Assembly (NCBI RefSeq): GCF_024198215.1 | Contig: NZ_JAKCFA010000005.1 | Coordinates: 62,001-126,000 of the forward strand | Length of the DNA: 64,000 bases | Origin: Myxococcus qinghaiensis | GTDB lineage: Bacteria; Myxococcota; Myxococcia; Myxococcales; Myxococcaceae | Direction of reading: 5' to 3' | Part shown: positions 1-9,678 of the stretch, piece after piece | How positions within the stretch are numbered: the stretch's first letter is position 1 | Layout of the letters: the number at the start of each line of letters is the position of its first letter | Translations under genes and position numbers: made by a program | Notes under the pieces: model-generated | The model's input: only the letters and a program-made list of their open reading frames with translations | The model's database searches: none | What the model was told of the DNA's origin: nothing

Positions 1-1200
1 CACGTCATTGAAGGCCGCGTTCGTCGGGACGACGCCACCCTCCAGCGGGCCCACGTCCACCATGGGCGCGTCGGGAGAGGCGTGGACCACGCGCAGCCTC
101 AGGTTGTTCGCATCGGACGCGAAGCCGTCGGAGAACGCGAGCAGTTCGAAGGTGGAGTCCGCCGGGTCGTCCCTGGACGGACTGAGGAAACCCCCGGCCA
201 GCGCCAGGTAGCGCTCTCCGGCCACCAGCGCGGGCGTGGCCCTGGAAGCCGCGGGCGCACTCGCCGGACGCGTGCCGCCGGCGACGTTGGCGAAGAAGTC
301 CAGCGTGTAGCTGCCCGGAGGCACCTGGATGGGAGTGGACAGCTCGCCGAAGGTGAGGTCATCCACCAGCTCCGTGGTGCCCACGAAGACGTCCACCGAG
401 GGCGCATCCGGCGAAGCGTGCAGCGCATAGACGACGGGGTTCTGGCGGACCAGGCCGACGCCCGCCGCGAGCAGGCCGAAGCCGGCCGGAGCGCTCGGCT
501 TCTGCGAGAGCTGTCCGGTGGCGATGACGAACACCTCTCCGCGCGAGGGAAGGGCGGGCACGGTGAAGGACGTCACCTTCGCGTTGGTGGCCGTGCGGAT
601 GCCCACCTGGAGCGACTGGCCAGAGGCCAACTCCACGCCCGTGGCGCCCGTGTCCTGGAAGCGCTGCAGGCCGGTGACTTCCGAGGAGCCGTCATCCCCC
701 ACGTCGATGGAGACGGTGGGCGCGTCCGCGCCCGCGTGGACGATGCGCACTCGCGCCTTGCCGTCGGCGGGAGGGTTGAAGCCCTCGGTGAGGGGCAGCA
801 CACGGAAGGCACGCGCCGCATCAGGAGAGACGAGCAGCCCCGCGGCCACCGCGCTCACCGTGTGGCCCGCGCCCAGCACGAGCGGCCCGGTGGAGTAGAC
901 GGGTGCGGAGGAGGCCGCCGCTCCCGCCGCGCGCACCTGGACGTTGTACGTCCCCGTGGGCACGGTGGCGTAGGCGGTGGTGTCGCCGTACTTCACGTTG
1001 GTGAAGAGCGGCGTGGCCTGGCCCTCCGCGTAGATGTCCACGGCAGGGGCGTCCGAGGACGCGTGGATGACGCGCAGCTTCGCCTGGGTGGACGGCGTGT
1101 CGTCGGGCGGCGTCTCATCCTCTCCGCAGCCGGCGAGGGTGGACAGCGTGGCGGCGAGCGCCGCGGTGAGGCAGCGGTGACTCCAGGGGCTCTTCGGCAT
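1..1200 (-). CDS. DUF4397-repeat lipoprotein (3' end outside window)
   Basis: Reading leftwards from an ATG whose first base is 1200, the frame stays open to base 1, so 400 residues are visible and the C-terminus is missing. The N-terminus is a lipoprotein signal (hydrophobic run ending TLAGC), placing the protein on the cell envelope. At least four copies of a DUF4397-type beta repeat are visible, each opening with a V-x-H-A-S/G-x-D-A-P-x-V-D-like motif: RVIHASSDAPAVDIY, RIVHAGADAPTVSID, YALHASPDAPSVDVF and RVVHASPDAPMVDV. DUF4397 proteins are surface or secreted proteins with no established enzymatic role; myxobacteria carry several. The upstream gap to 1413 is shared with the divergent peptidase gene. 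The family call is firm; the function is unknown. Confidence 0.85.
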   Translation of the reverse strand, partial: MPKSPWSHRCLTAALAATLSTLAGCGEDETPPDDTPSTQAKLRVIHASSDAPAVDIYAEGQATPLFTNVKYGDTTAYATVPTGTYNVQVRAAGAAASSAPVYSTGPLVLGAGHTVSAVAAGLLVSPDAARAFRVLPLTEGFNPPADGKARVRIVHAGADAPTVSIDVGDDGSSEVTGLQRFQDTGATGVELASGQSLQVGIRTATNAKVTSFTVPALPSRGEVFVIATGQLSQKPSAPAGFGLLAAGVGLVRQNPVVYALHASPDAPSVDVFVGTTELVDDLTFGELSTPIQVPPGSYTLDFFANVAGGTRPASAPAASRATPALVAGERYLALAGGFLSPSRDDPADSTFELLAFSDGFASDANNLRLRVVHASPDAPMVDVGPLEGGVVPTNAAFNDV

Positions 1201-1412
1201 GTCGCACTCCAGGGGTGTGCGGCCGTCGCCCGAGGGAGCGCGACCGCGTTTTCGGGAGCCCCTTACGAAACGAGCCGTGAAACCTGGTTGGTCCCCCGTG
1301 TCGGATTCGGCGCGTCGGCGGACTGTCCGCTCGCGAGCAATCAACGGGCCGGCGATTGAATGACGCGGTGCGGGCAGGACAGCCGGAACGCTGCTGGTAG
1401 CGTGCGCGCACC

Positions 1413-3440
1413 ATGAACCCTGGACTGCTTCCTCTCGTCGTGTCCCTGCTCGCCGCGCAGGCCCCCGCGCCCGCTCCGGCGGCCCAGGCCCCCAAGCCCC
1501 AGGCAGCCGCCAGCAAGCCCTCGCAGGTGCCGGGAATCGCGCCGCTGCCCGGCCAGCCCAACCTGTGGGTGAGCAATGTGCCGCCGGTGCCGGACGCGTT
1601 CCGTCAGCGGATGGAGCAGTACCTGGAGGCTCGCTCCGCGGCGCTCGTGGACATCAGTGATGACGGCAAGCAGTTGCTCATCACCACGCGCTTCGCCGAC
1701 ACGAATCAGCTCCACGTGGTGGAGACGCCCCTGGGGGCGCGCACGCAGCTCACCTTCGCGAAGGAGCCCATCAACAGGGCGGTCTTCCAGCCCGGCGATT
1801 CGAACGTCATCTACTTCCTGCAGGACAAGGGCGGCGGGGAGTTCTTCCAGGTGTTCCGCCTGGACAGGCGCACGGGGCGCTCGGAGCTGCTGACGGATGG
1901 GAAGAGCCGGCACTCGGACGTGAGCGTCTCTCCGGATGGCCGGTGGCTGACGTACGGCGGCACGGGGCGCAACGGCAAGGACACGGACGTGTACGTGGCG
2001 CCCACCGCGCAGCCGAAGCAGGCCCGCCGCGTCACGGAGCAGGAGGGCTCCTGGGAGCCGATGACGTTCTCTAACGACGGCTCCAAGCTGGTGGTGGCGC
2101 AGGCGCGCGCCATCGACGACGTGGACCTGTACGTGGTGGACGTGGCCTCCGGCGCGCGTCAGCGAATCACGCCCCAGGAAGGCAAGGGCGGCGTCACCTC
2201 CGTCGTCTTCGCGCACGACGGCAAGAGCGTGTACCTGGCGACGGACCGCTACAGCGACTTCTCGGAGCTGTACCAGGTGGCGCTGGACAAGGCGCCGCCC
2301 ACCGCCGCGCCGACGTCGCTGACGCAGGCCGTGAAGTGGAACGTGACGGGGCTGGCCTTGTCGCCGGATGGCCGCAAGCTCGCGGTCTCCTTCAACGAGG
2401 ATGGCTTCACGAAGGTGTCGCTGCTGGACACGCGCACCAGGGCCCTGTCTCCGTTGGACTCGCTGCCCCGGGGCGTGGCGTTCGGCATGGGCTTCCCGCT
2501 GAAGCGCTCCGATGTGCTGGCGCTGACGGTGGGGGATGCGAAGAGCCCCATGGACGTGTGGACGGTGGACTTGAAGTCGCGCAAGCCGACGCGGTGGACG
2601 CGCTCGGAGGTGGGCGGGCTGGACACGAACACCTTCGTGGAGCCCACGCTGGTGCGCTACCCGTCCACGGACGGCGTCCAGGTGCCGGCGTTCCTCTACC
2701 TGCCCAAGGGCGCGACGGGGAAGGTGCCCGTCATCGTCAGCTTCCACGGCGGCCCGGAAGCGCAGAGCCTGCCCACGTTCAGCACCGTCGCGCAGTTCGC
2801 CACGGCGGAGCTGGGCATGGCGGTGCTGGTGCCCAACGTGCGCGGCTCGGATGGCTACGGCAAGGCGTACCGGGCCATGGATGACGGCGTGAAGCGCGAG
2901 CAGAGCCTCGCGGACATCGGCGCCACGCTGGACTTCATCGCCTCACGCAAGGAGCTGGATGCCTCGCGCGTGGGCGTCTCCGGCGGCTCGTACGGCGGCT
3001 ACATGACGCTGGCGTCGGTGGCCTTCTATCCGGAGCGCTTCAAGGCCGCGGTGGACGTGGTGGGCATCTCCTCGCTGCCCAGCTTCCTGGAGAACACGCA
3101 GGCGTACCGCAGGGACCTGCGGCGCGCGGAGTACGGCGACGAGCGGGTGCCCGAGGTGCGCAAGGTGCAGGAGCGAATCTCTCCGCTGGGCTCGGTGGCC
3201 AGGATTCGCGCGGCGCTCTACGTGCAGCAGGGCGCCAATGACCCGCGCGTGCCGCAGTCGGAGGCGGAGCAGATTGTCCAGGCGGTGCGTCAGCGCGCGC
3301 CGGACGTCTGGTACATGCTGGCCACCGACGAGGGCCACGGCTTCCAGAAGAAGGCCAACCGCGACTACGCGCAGATGACGACGATGCTGTTCTTCGAGAA
3401 GCACCTGGGTGCGCCCCGGGGTCCCGAGGCCGCGAAGTAG
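1413..3440 (+). CDS. Secreted S9 (prolyl oligopeptidase) family serine peptidase
   Basis: A 675-residue exported peptidase. Residues 1 to about 25 form a signal peptide followed by an Ala/Pro-rich linker. Residues about 75-420 form a TolB/WD40-like beta-propeller with repeated S-x-D-G strands (VSPDGRWLTYGG, LSPDGRKLAVSF), as in S9 peptidases that gate the active site. Residues about 430-665 form the alpha/beta hydrolase domain. The catalytic triad is visible: Ser526 in GGSYGGYM, Asp610 in GANDPRVP and His642 in DEGHGF; HGGPEAQ is the oxyanion-hole segment. Length and order fit the S9C-like acylaminoacyl/dipeptidyl peptidases. Substrates are probably short peptides in the periplasm or outside the cell, which would suit a predatory, protein-feeding lifestyle (inference). 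It stands alone, with a long hairpin just downstream. Confidence 0.92.
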   Translation: MNPGLLPLVVSLLAAQAPAPAPAAQAPKPQAAASKPSQVPGIAPLPGQPNLWVSNVPPVPDAFRQRMEQYLEARSAALVDISDDGKQLLITTRFADTNQLHVVETPLGARTQLTFAKEPINRAVFQPGDSNVIYFLQDKGGGEFFQVFRLDRRTGRSELLTDGKSRHSDVSVSPDGRWLTYGGTGRNGKDTDVYVAPTAQPKQARRVTEQEGSWEPMTFSNDGSKLVVAQARAIDDVDLYVVDVASGARQRITPQEGKGGVTSVVFAHDGKSVYLATDRYSDFSELYQVALDKAPPTAAPTSLTQAVKWNVTGLALSPDGRKLAVSFNEDGFTKVSLLDTRTRALSPLDSLPRGVAFGMGFPLKRSDVLALTVGDAKSPMDVWTVDLKSRKPTRWTRSEVGGLDTNTFVEPTLVRYPSTDGVQVPAFLYLPKGATGKVPVIVSFHGGPEAQSLPTFSTVAQFATAELGMAVLVPNVRGSDGYGKAYRAMDDGVKREQSLADIGATLDFIASRKELDASRVGVSGGSYGGYMTLASVAFYPERFKAAVDVVGISSLPSFLENTQAYRRDLRRAEYGDERVPEVRKVQERISPLGSVARIRAALYVQQGANDPRVPQSEAEQIVQAVRQRAPDVWYMLATDEGHGFQKKANRDYAQMTTMLFFEKHLGAPRGPEAAK

Positions 3441-3461
3441 CCGCGAGCCGACACGGCGGCA

Positions 3462-3497
3462 CCCCTGGGGGAGGAGCGAGCAGGCCTCTCCCAGGGG
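3462..3497 (+). terminator. Long hairpin after the S9 peptidase gene
   Basis: Arms 3462-3474 and 3485-3497 pair over 13 bp with a single G-U wobble, around a 10-nt loop. It lies 22 nt after the stop codon. No T-tract follows, so it could be a factor-assisted terminator or an mRNA 3'-end stabiliser rather than a classic intrinsic terminator. Confidence 0.5.
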
Positions 3498-3632
3498 AGC
3501 GCGCGCGGACGGGCGGGTCTCCCTGAGTCCGATGCAAATCCGAGGGGTTGCGGCGCGACGCATGACGCCGCGGTATGAGATGCGCAGACTGACGTTCATG
3601 GGAATGTCAATCCAGGACGAGGAGCTTTCCCG

Positions 3633-4178
3633 ATGAAGCGCTTTCTGAGCCCGCTGCGGCGGGGTGTACTGGCGGTGGCAATCGTATTGGGGGCGGGAGT
3701 CGCTGTCTCCGCGCCGAAGGAGGACGCCATCAACCTGCGAATCGCCCGGCAGCAGTACAACCTGGTGATGACCTCCGAGAACGTGACGGGGCAGGACTTC
3801 CAGCTGGCGCGGACCGCCAACGGGCTGCGCGGGCAGACCTACCTGGGCGTCGTCGACGTGAAGTTCAAGGAGGGCGAGGTGAAGGGCTCGCTGGGCAGCG
3901 CCCTCGTCAACCTCAAGGTGAAGCGGGACGGCGACACGGTGGAGGCGGAGGGCGGCTTCGGTGGACGTCCGGCGAACGTGAAGCTCGGCAAGGATGAGCT
4001 GAAAATCTACATCCGCGACTGCACGTACCGGCTGAAGGCGCGCGAGCCGGGCCGCTCCTACGCGGGCAAGCGCAGCTGCGACACGTCGCTGGTGCCCGAG
4101 TCGGAAATCTGGCTGCCGGACGAGTTCCTGGCCGCCAGCCCCGAGGAGAAGGTGGCCCTGCTGCTGCTGGCGCTGTGA
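3633..4178 (+). CDS. Small exported protein of unknown function
   Basis: A 181-residue protein with a clear Sec signal peptide (MKRFLSPLRRGVLAVAIVLG, cleavage near AVSA, residue 27). A GAGGAG-like Shine-Dalgarno lies just upstream of the ATG. The mature part alternates short hydrophilic and hydrophobic strands (LRGQTYLGVVDVKFKEGEV, SALVNLKVKRDGDTVEAEG) and looks like a small beta-barrel or beta-sandwich. Two cysteines (in RDCTYR and RSCDTS) could form a disulfide. No family is recognised. It is convergent with the histidine kinase gene, which ends 20 nt further on. Function not assignable from sequence. Confidence 0.75.
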   Translation: MKRFLSPLRRGVLAVAIVLGAGVAVSAPKEDAINLRIARQQYNLVMTSENVTGQDFQLARTANGLRGQTYLGVVDVKFKEGEVKGSLGSALVNLKVKRDGDTVEAEGGFGGRPANVKLGKDELKIYIRDCTYRLKAREPGRSYAGKRSCDTSLVPESEIWLPDEFLAASPEEKVALLLLAL

Positions 4179-4197
4179 GTCGAAGGGCGCGGCGGTT

Positions 4198-6906
4198 TCA
4201 GCCGCGCGTGCGTGGCAGCTCCACGGTGAAGGTGGAGCCCACGCCCAGCACGCTGCGCACGGTGATGTGGCCGCCCATGGCCTCGACTATCTGGCGGGAA
4301 ATCCACAGGCCCAGGCCGAAGCCGCCGTAGTTGCGCTCGGACACGGCGCGCTCGAAGCGGTGGAACAGCCGCGACAGGTGCTCCTCGCCAATGCCGATGC
4401 CGCCGTCGCGCACCTCCACGCGCACCCTGGCCTCGTCCTCCACCAGCGCCACGTGCACCGGGTTGCCGCGCCCGTACTTCACCGCGTTGCTCACCAGATT
4501 CGTCAGCACCTGGTCGATTCGCAGCTTGTCCCAGAGCCCCGGTGCCTCCGGCGCCAGCTGTAGCTCCAGCCGCGTGCCCGTGCGCTCCGCCTCCGGCTCG
4601 AAGCGCTCCACCACCTCGCGCACCAGCGCCACCAAATCCAACGGCTCCGGGCTCAGCTCCAGTCGCCCGGCGCTGATGCGGGACACGTCCAGCAGGTCGT
4701 GGATGAGCTGCGTCTGCCTTTTCACCTGGCGGTCCACGACCTTCAGCGCGCGCTCCAGCCGCTCCGGCGTCAGCCCGGCGGGGGCTCGCGCCAGGCCCGC
4801 GAGCAGGCTCTGCACCTGGAGCTGCAGCGCGCTGATGGGCGTCTTCAGCTCGTGGCTGGCGATGGAGAGGAACTCCTCGCGCAGCCGGATGGCCTGACGC
4901 GCCTCGCGATACAGGCGCGCGTTGTCGATGGCCAGCGCCGAGCGCCGCGCCAGCTCCTGCGCGAGCGCCAAATCCTGCGCGTCGTAGTCCCGCCGCGAGG
5001 TGACGAAGCTCAGCGCGCCCAGCGTCTGCCCGCGCACCTGGAGTGGCACGCACAGCCAGGAGAAGCAGCTGTCCGCGCCGGCGGGGCGCACGCACTCCGG
5101 GGCGTCCTCGCTCATGCCCGTGCGCAGCTCCGCCTCGCCAGAGGCCACCACGCGCGCGACGACGAGCAGGCCCGGCGAGGGCTGGCCGTCCAGCGCGCGG
5201 TACTCCGCGCTCGCATGGGCCGCTGCCACGCACTTCACCTCGCCGTCCTCGTCCGCCAGGAACACGCCGCAGCACTCCGCGTAGGACGGCACCGCCAGGT
5301 GCGCCACGCGCTCCAGCGTCTCCTCCTGCTCCAGGCTCGTGGCCAGCACGCCGCCCGCCTCGGCCAGGAAGCGCTGCGCCGCCTCGCTGCGGTGCCGCTC
5401 GGTGACGTCCACTGCCATGCTCAACACCTGCTCCGCGCCGCCCGCGGAGGGCTGCACCAGCGCCGTCCACAGCGCGACTTGAAGCGGCGTGCCGTCCTTG
5501 CGCCGCCGCTGCATCACCGCGCCGCCCAGCGACTCGCCCCGGCCGGCCTTCTCGAGATTGCGGCGGAACTCGTCGTGCTTGCCCTCGGGCACCACCGGCA
5601 GCACGGTGCCGAGCACCTCCTCCTCCGTCCACCCGAAGATGCGCTCCGCCGCCGGGTTCCACATCCGCACCGTGCCGTGGATGTCCACCAGGATGATGGA
5701 GGCGGGGGAGGCCTGGATGATGGCCGCCAGTCGCTCGTTGGCCTCGGCCAGCTCCGCGCGGGCGCGCTGCTCCTGCTCCAGGAGCCGGGCCCGCGCCACC
5801 GCCTGCGCGCCGTGGTGGGCGAGCAGCTCCAGGAAGGCGCGCTCGTCCGCGTCGAACACGCGCGCCTCGGAGAAGGCGAACAGCAGCACCCCCAGCGCGC
5901 GGCCCTCCACCAGCAAGGGCAGACACACCGATGACGGCGCGGGCTTGCGCACCACCCGGTGCCGCGTCTCGTCCATCTCCGGGTAGCGCTCCGCCAGCTC
6001 CTCCGGCGACTCCAGCCACACCGGCCGCGCCTCCAGCAGCGCCTCCGTCATGGGCCCCCGTCCGTCCAGGGGCAGGACACCGAAGGCCTCCATGAAGGAG
6101 CGCGGGTCCTCGTAGCCCGTGCACCTCAGGAGCCGCGCGTGTCCGGCGTCCAGCCGCCACAGCGCGCCGCGCGCCGCGCCCACCGCCTCCACGCCCTGCT
6201 CGACGATGACCTCCGCCACGCGCTCCGCGGACAGCACCTGGGACAGCTCCGCCGTCACGCGCTGGAGTCGAGACAGGCGGCCCGCGGCGACCTCCGCCGC
6301 CTGCCGGGCCTCCTTCTCCGCCGCGTACACGCGCGCCACGTCCAGCGCCAGCGCGGCCCGGTCCGCCAGCTCCTGGAGGAGCAGCTGCTCCCCCGCCTCG
6401 CCAGGGCGCTCCGCCGCCGGGTCCTTCCACACGGTGAGGGTGCCCAGGCTCCGGCCCCGCGCGCGCAGCGGCAGCACCATCAGCCGGGTGAAGGGGAAGT
6501 CCTCGAGGAGCCCATGCTGCTGCGGGGGCACCAGGCGGCGCAGCGCTTCCGGCTCCAACTCCGACAGCCACAGCGCCTCGCCGGTGCGCAGCACCTCATG
6601 GGACGGGCCTTCGTCCGCGCGCACGGCGGGCGGGCTGAGCGTCTGGAACAGCAGGCGGGCCTCCGGAGTGGAGGCGGCGGAGGCCACGGTGCGCAGCCAG
6701 AGCCCATCCTCGGACATGAGCCGCAGCGTGCAGGCGGCGCCGAGCAGCGGCACCACCAGCGCGCACAGCCGCTCCATGACGGCGGGGGGCTCCAGGCTGG
6801 CATCGGCGAGCACCCGCGACGCCTCCGCCAGCAGGGCCAGCCGCTCCTCCACCTCCGGGGCGTGGACCCCGAAGTGCCGCGCGTCTCCGTACCGGGCTGC
6901 TGCCAT
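4198..6906 (-). CDS. Soluble multi-GAF/PAS hybrid-type sensor histidine kinase
   Basis: 902 residues with no membrane segment, so a cytoplasmic sensor. Visible order: GAF about 35-185, GAF about 225-375, a PAS domain about 385-505 (IIQASPASIILVDIHGTVRM, MWNPAAERIFGWTEEEVLG), GAF about 520-665, then the HisKA dimerisation domain with phospho-acceptor His685 (SIASHELKTP), and the HATPase_c domain with N-box (NLVSNAVKYG), G1 (VRDGGIGIG) and G2 (GGFGLGLWISR). No receiver domain is present and no response regulator gene is adjacent, so it is an orphan kinase, common in myxobacteria. The signal is unknown; GAF domains often bind small molecules or haem, and PAS domains sense redox or ligands. It is divergent from kup, with a 267-bp shared upstream region, but a link to potassium is only positional. 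Confidence 0.92.
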   Translation of the reverse strand: MAAARYGDARHFGVHAPEVEERLALLAEASRVLADASLEPPAVMERLCALVVPLLGAACTLRLMSEDGLWLRTVASAASTPEARLLFQTLSPPAVRADEGPSHEVLRTGEALWLSELEPEALRRLVPPQQHGLLEDFPFTRLMVLPLRARGRSLGTLTVWKDPAAERPGEAGEQLLLQELADRAALALDVARVYAAEKEARQAAEVAAGRLSRLQRVTAELSQVLSAERVAEVIVEQGVEAVGAARGALWRLDAGHARLLRCTGYEDPRSFMEAFGVLPLDGRGPMTEALLEARPVWLESPEELAERYPEMDETRHRVVRKPAPSSVCLPLLVEGRALGVLLFAFSEARVFDADERAFLELLAHHGAQAVARARLLEQEQRARAELAEANERLAAIIQASPASIILVDIHGTVRMWNPAAERIFGWTEEEVLGTVLPVVPEGKHDEFRRNLEKAGRGESLGGAVMQRRRKDGTPLQVALWTALVQPSAGGAEQVLSMAVDVTERHRSEAAQRFLAEAGGVLATSLEQEETLERVAHLAVPSYAECCGVFLADEDGEVKCVAAAHASAEYRALDGQPSPGLLVVARVVASGEAELRTGMSEDAPECVRPAGADSCFSWLCVPLQVRGQTLGALSFVTSRRDYDAQDLALAQELARRSALAIDNARLYREARQAIRLREEFLSIASHELKTPISALQLQVQSLLAGLARAPAGLTPERLERALKVVDRQVKRQTQLIHDLLDVSRISAGRLELSPEPLDLVALVREVVERFEPEAERTGTRLELQLAPEAPGLWDKLRIDQVLTNLVSNAVKYGRGNPVHVALVEDEARVRVEVRDGGIGIGEEHLSRLFHRFERAVSERNYGGFGLGLWISRQIVEAMGGHITVRSVLGVGSTFTVELPRTRG

Positions 6907-7173
6907 GTTCGATTGCGCCCCCGCTCACGCGGCATGGGAGCACGGGAAGGCGGGCAGGGGATTCCCCTGAAGGCGCCCCCCGGCCCTCCGTCATGGCTAA
7001 CCAACATACGTCCAGTCAGGACTGTTCTTTGGGGACGCCCGCTCCGTCGCACACCGACGGGCGGAGGCAGCGGGCCTCACTCAGTCGCACATGGACCTAC
7101 CCAAGCGTTGGAATCCACGGAGCGTCGCTCCGCGTCCATTGCTACCCCCAGGCGTTCGGTTAAAGGGGGGACC

Positions 7174-9099
7174 GTGAAAGCCACCACCACCGGAGTATCG
7201 GGCGGCGAGGCGGTTCGGGAAGGCCCCGACTCCCTCAAGCGCACGGCACTCCTGGCCCTCGGGGCCCTGGGCATCGTCTACGGCGACATCGGGACGAGCC
7301 CCCTCTACGCGCTGCGCGAGTGCTTCACCGGCCCGCACGGCATCCACCCCACGCCGGAGAACGTGCTGGGGGTGCTGTCGCTCATCTTCTGGTCCCTGCT
7401 CGTCATCGTCTCCGTGAAGTACCTCATCTTCGTGATGCGGGCGGACAACCGGGGCGAGGGCGGAATCCTCGCGCTGATGGCGCTGGTGATGCAGCGGCAG
7501 AAGGGACAGCAGGCGCACACGGCCCGTCCCGTGCTCATCACCCTGGGCATCTTCGGTGCGGCGCTCCTCTATGGCGACGGCCTCATCACCCCGGCGATTA
7601 CGGTGCTCAGCGCGGTGGAGGGCCTCAGCGTGGCCACGCCCGTGTTCGAGCCCTTCATCGTCCCCATCACCCTGGCCATCCTCGTGGTGCTCTTCCTGGT
7701 GCAGCGGCACGGCACGGCGGGCATCGGCGCGGTGTTCGGCCCGGTGATGTGCGTGTGGTTCTTCACGCTGGCGGCGCTGGGCGTGAAGGAGCTGGTGCAC
7801 AACCCCGCGGTGCTGGGCGCGCTGTCTCCCACGCACGGGGTGATGCTCTTCGTGCACAACGGCTGGCACGGCTTCCTGGTGCTGGGCGGCGTGTTCCTCG
7901 TCGTGACGGGCTGCGAGGCGCTCTACGCGGACATGGGCCACTTCGGGTGGAAGCCCATCAAGCGCGCCTGGTTCTTCGTGGTGCTGCCGGCGTTGATGCT
8001 CAACTACCTGGGCCAGGGCGCGCTGCTCCTGCGTGACGCGAGCGCCGCGCGCAACCCCTTCTTCCTGCTGGCCCCGTCGTGGCTCTTGTACCCGCTGGTG
8101 GCGCTGTCCGCGGTGGCGGGCGTCATCGCCTCGCAGGCGCTCATCTCCGGGGCCTTCTCGCTGACGCGCCAGGCGATGCAGCTGGGCTACAGCCCACGCA
8201 TGGAGGTGGTGCACACCTCGGCGGAGGAGATGGGGCAAATCTACCTGCCGGGCATCAACTGGGTGCTGATGGCGGGAGTCTTCACGCTGGTGCTGACGTT
8301 CCGCTCCTCCAGCGCGCTGGCGTCCGCGTACGGCATCGCCGTGTCCACGACGATGGTCATCACCTCGTTCATGGCCTACGTCGTCGCCCGCGAGCGCTGG
8401 GGCGTCAGCCGCAAGCTGGCGATGCCGGTGGCGGGCATCTTCCTCACGGTGGAGCTGGCCTTCTTCAGCGCCAACGCGATGAAGCTGGCGGACGGCGGCT
8501 GGTTCCCGCTGCTGCTCGCCGTCGCCGTCTTCACGCTGATGACGACGTGGAAGCGCGGGCGCGACATCCTCGCGGCCAAGCTGCGCTCCTCCAGCATCCC
8601 CCTGAAGGAGCTGCTGGGCAGCTTCGGCGACCACCCGCCCGTGCGTGTGCCGGGCACCGCCATCTTCATGACGGGCAACGCGGAGGGCACGCCGCCCGCG
8701 CTCCTGCACAACCTGAAGCACAACAAGGTGCTTCATGAGCAGGTGGTGCTGCTGACGATTCAGTCCGAGGACGTGCCCCACGTCCCCGCCGCCGAGCGCG
8801 TGGAGGTGGAGCCCCTGGAGCAGGGCTTCGTCCGCGTCGTCGCCACCTACGGCTTCATGGAGAACCCCAGCATTCCGGACGTGCTCAAGCGCTGCCGCGA
8901 GAAGGGCCTCCAGTTCCAGCTCATGGGCACCAGCTTCTTCCTGGGCCGGGAGACGCTGATTCCCACCAAGCGCCCCGGCATGGCTGTCTGGCGCGAGGCG
9001 CTCTTCGCCTGGATGAGCCGCAACGCCCGCAGCGCCACCGCCTACTTCCGGATTCCCCCCAACCGGGTGGTGGAGCTGGGCAGCCAGGTGGAGCTGTAG
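7174..9099 (+). CDS. kup: Kup-type low-affinity potassium uptake transporter
   Basis: The start is set at the GTG at 7174, which follows a strong purine-rich Shine-Dalgarno (AAAGGGGGG, 7162-7170); the frame is open far upstream but that extension is out of character. The 641 residues match the family length (about 620-640). The N-terminal signature LGIVYGDIGTSPLYAL is the hallmark of KUP/HAK/KT transporters, followed by about twelve transmembrane helices to residue about 460 and a cytoplasmic C-terminal domain of about 180 residues. Kup moves potassium with protons across the inner membrane and is the constitutive uptake route in many bacteria, most useful at low pH. It is a single-gene unit with a terminator immediately after it. 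Confidence 0.95.
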   Translation: MKATTTGVSGGEAVREGPDSLKRTALLALGALGIVYGDIGTSPLYALRECFTGPHGIHPTPENVLGVLSLIFWSLLVIVSVKYLIFVMRADNRGEGGILALMALVMQRQKGQQAHTARPVLITLGIFGAALLYGDGLITPAITVLSAVEGLSVATPVFEPFIVPITLAILVVLFLVQRHGTAGIGAVFGPVMCVWFFTLAALGVKELVHNPAVLGALSPTHGVMLFVHNGWHGFLVLGGVFLVVTGCEALYADMGHFGWKPIKRAWFFVVLPALMLNYLGQGALLLRDASAARNPFFLLAPSWLLYPLVALSAVAGVIASQALISGAFSLTRQAMQLGYSPRMEVVHTSAEEMGQIYLPGINWVLMAGVFTLVLTFRSSSALASAYGIAVSTTMVITSFMAYVVARERWGVSRKLAMPVAGIFLTVELAFFSANAMKLADGGWFPLLLAVAVFTLMTTWKRGRDILAAKLRSSSIPLKELLGSFGDHPPVRVPGTAIFMTGNAEGTPPALLHNLKHNKVLHEQVVLLTIQSEDVPHVPAAERVEVEPLEQGFVRVVATYGFMENPSIPDVLKRCREKGLQFQLMGTSFFLGRETLIPTKRPGMAVWREALFAWMSRNARSATAYFRIPPNRVVELGSQVEL

Positions 9100-9113
9100 C
9101 GAGTCGTACCTTC

Positions 9114-9146
9114 CCGGCCCCGTCCATCCGAGGGGCCGGGGCTTTC
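9114..9146 (+). terminator. Intrinsic terminator of kup
   Basis: CCGGCCCC (9114-9121) pairs perfectly with GGGGCCGG (9132-9139) around a 10-nt loop, followed by a short GGCTTTC tail. It lies 14 nt after the kup stop codon. Confidence 0.7.
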
Positions 9147-9678
9147 ATCTGGAGCACTCGCGGCGCGCTGGAGCGCTTTTCCCGCCAGGCCACCTCCCGA
9201 CAGGTGAGGGCCGCCGCGGAAAATGCCCCGGAAATTCCCCGGGCGGAAAACCCGCTCCGCTGGAAATGGCGTCCACCGGCCTGGAATGGGTGGCTGGACT
9301 GGAATCCTGCCGGTCCACCATCACTTTCCCTACGGTGTCCAGAAAGACGCGCTGCGTCTGAGGACCCAGTGAGGGTGTAACTCTGCGGAAACACGGCTGT
9401 GGCTGGGCCGATAATGGGGTGAGTTCAACCCCACTCGCCGTCCTGACGCCATGCGTTGAGTGTGGGTTTGGGGGGTCCTTTGACACACTCTAGGTGACAC
9501 GGAGCGGTGATTTTATCCTGTCAGGGCATAAAATTACCTCTGCACTGGCAACTTCGAGTCTGTTTGTGCGATGATATTTCCACCGGACAGAAATAATCCT
9601 GTACGGATGAAAGCCCGCTCGCTTACAGTGCTTTCAGGTGTCGCGCACAACCCCGTGTCCGAACTGAGGTCATCCCCC
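9147..9678. other. Intergenic region between kup and the double-hotdog gene
   Basis: About 530 bp without a convincing gene; a 113-codon frame on the minus strand (9145-9486) has no domain or ribosome site and is not accepted. From about 9500 the sequence becomes clearly AT-richer than its surroundings, with the imperfect inverted repeat at 9506-9538. This stretch most likely contains the promoter and control region of the following gene. A six-base inverted repeat (TGGGGT...ACCCCA) lies near 9415-9435. Confidence 0.5.
9506..9538. promoter_or_regulatory. AT-rich inverted repeat upstream of the hotdog gene
   Basis: GGTGATTTTAT (9506-9516) and ATAAAATTACC (9528-9538) are inverted repeats with one mismatch, separated by 11 nt. 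It is one of the few AT-rich patches in the window and sits about 140 nt before the start codon. A repressor or activator site is plausible; no regulator can be named. Confidence 0.4.

Noticed and set aside
5959-7173. A long open frame running into kup from upstream
   Set aside because: Arg/Pro-rich, antisense to the histidine kinase gene, and kup has a proper ribosome site at its GTG; a GC-bias shadow.
9145-9486. 113-codon minus-strand frame after kup
   Set aside because: No ribosome site, no recognisable motif, overlaps the kup terminator.
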